A stretch of 14,552 nt of DNA from an uncultured Roseburia sp. GTDB taxonomy: Bacteria; Bacillota; Clostridia; Lachnospirales; Lachnospiraceae. Positions within the stretch are counted from its first letter, which is position 1; each line of letters opens with the position of its first letter. A model generated the notes under the pieces. It was not told the DNA's origin, did not search any database, and worked only from the letters and a program-made list of their open reading frames with translations. Positions 14,534 through 14,552 of this stretch are shown in pieces. The translations under genes and the position numbers were made by a program. The stretch is from positions 1 through 14,552 of the forward strand of contig URJS01000062.1 of assembly GCA_900548205.1 (NCBI GenBank). The letters are read 5' to 3'.

Positions 14534-14552
14534 AAATCTCGTCCTTGAGGGA

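Overview
The window looks like chromosomal DNA from a low-to-mid GC member of the Bacillota, most likely a gut-type clostridium (Lachnospiraceae-like). This rests on the mix of AGGAGG-type ribosome binding sites, the combination of gene families and the base composition judged by eye; no ribosomal marker is present to confirm it. I see no insertion sequence, integrase, CRISPR array or phage gene. Most of the window is ordinary metabolic sequence, and the more interesting signals lie in the non-coding DNA.

Layout. (1) 1-134: the 3' portion of an RNA-like element (a perfect tRNA-type T arm and acceptor-like 3' strand) followed by a very strong rho-independent terminator on the + strand. (2) 217-3797, minus strand: nrdA-nrdB, an aerobic class Ia ribonucleotide reductase operon with all metal ligands, the radical tyrosine and the active-site cysteines present. 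Its leader holds a hairpin that would bury the nrdA ribosome binding site, and a second perfect hairpin spans the nrdA stop codon. (3) 3986-11309, plus strand: a six-gene sugar locus made of a LacI-family repressor, a lipoprotein sugar-binding protein, two ABC permeases, a GH65 inverting disaccharide phosphorylase and beta-phosphoglucomutase. (4) 11383-12744, minus strand: a MATE-family efflux transporter with a clear promoter and a structured leader. (5) 12745-13169: no convincing gene, but a long hairpin at its right end. (6) 13170-14426, minus strand: peptidase T. (7) 14427-14552: AT-rich divergent promoter region, with a near-consensus promoter pointing out of the window on the + strand.

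How the sugar locus probably works. An oligosaccharide, probably an alpha-linked glucose disaccharide, is bound outside the cell by the lipoprotein and imported intact by the two permeases, powered by an ATPase encoded elsewhere. In the cytoplasm the GH65 enzyme splits it with phosphate into beta-glucose 1-phosphate and a free sugar, and beta-phosphoglucomutase turns the phosphate ester into glucose 6-phosphate for glycolysis. The LacI-type repressor probably binds a perfect 14-bp palindrome with a central CG that sits directly after a candidate -10 box of the transport operon. A degenerate copy just before the repressor's own ribosome binding site suggests autoregulation. The exact sugar cannot be read from the sequence.

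No clearly new multi-gene system is visible. The best candidates for something undescribed are the hairpin masking the nrdA ribosome binding site, the overlapping face-to-face nrdAB/lacI promoters with dyads inside them, and the unknown sugar specificity of the GH65 locus.
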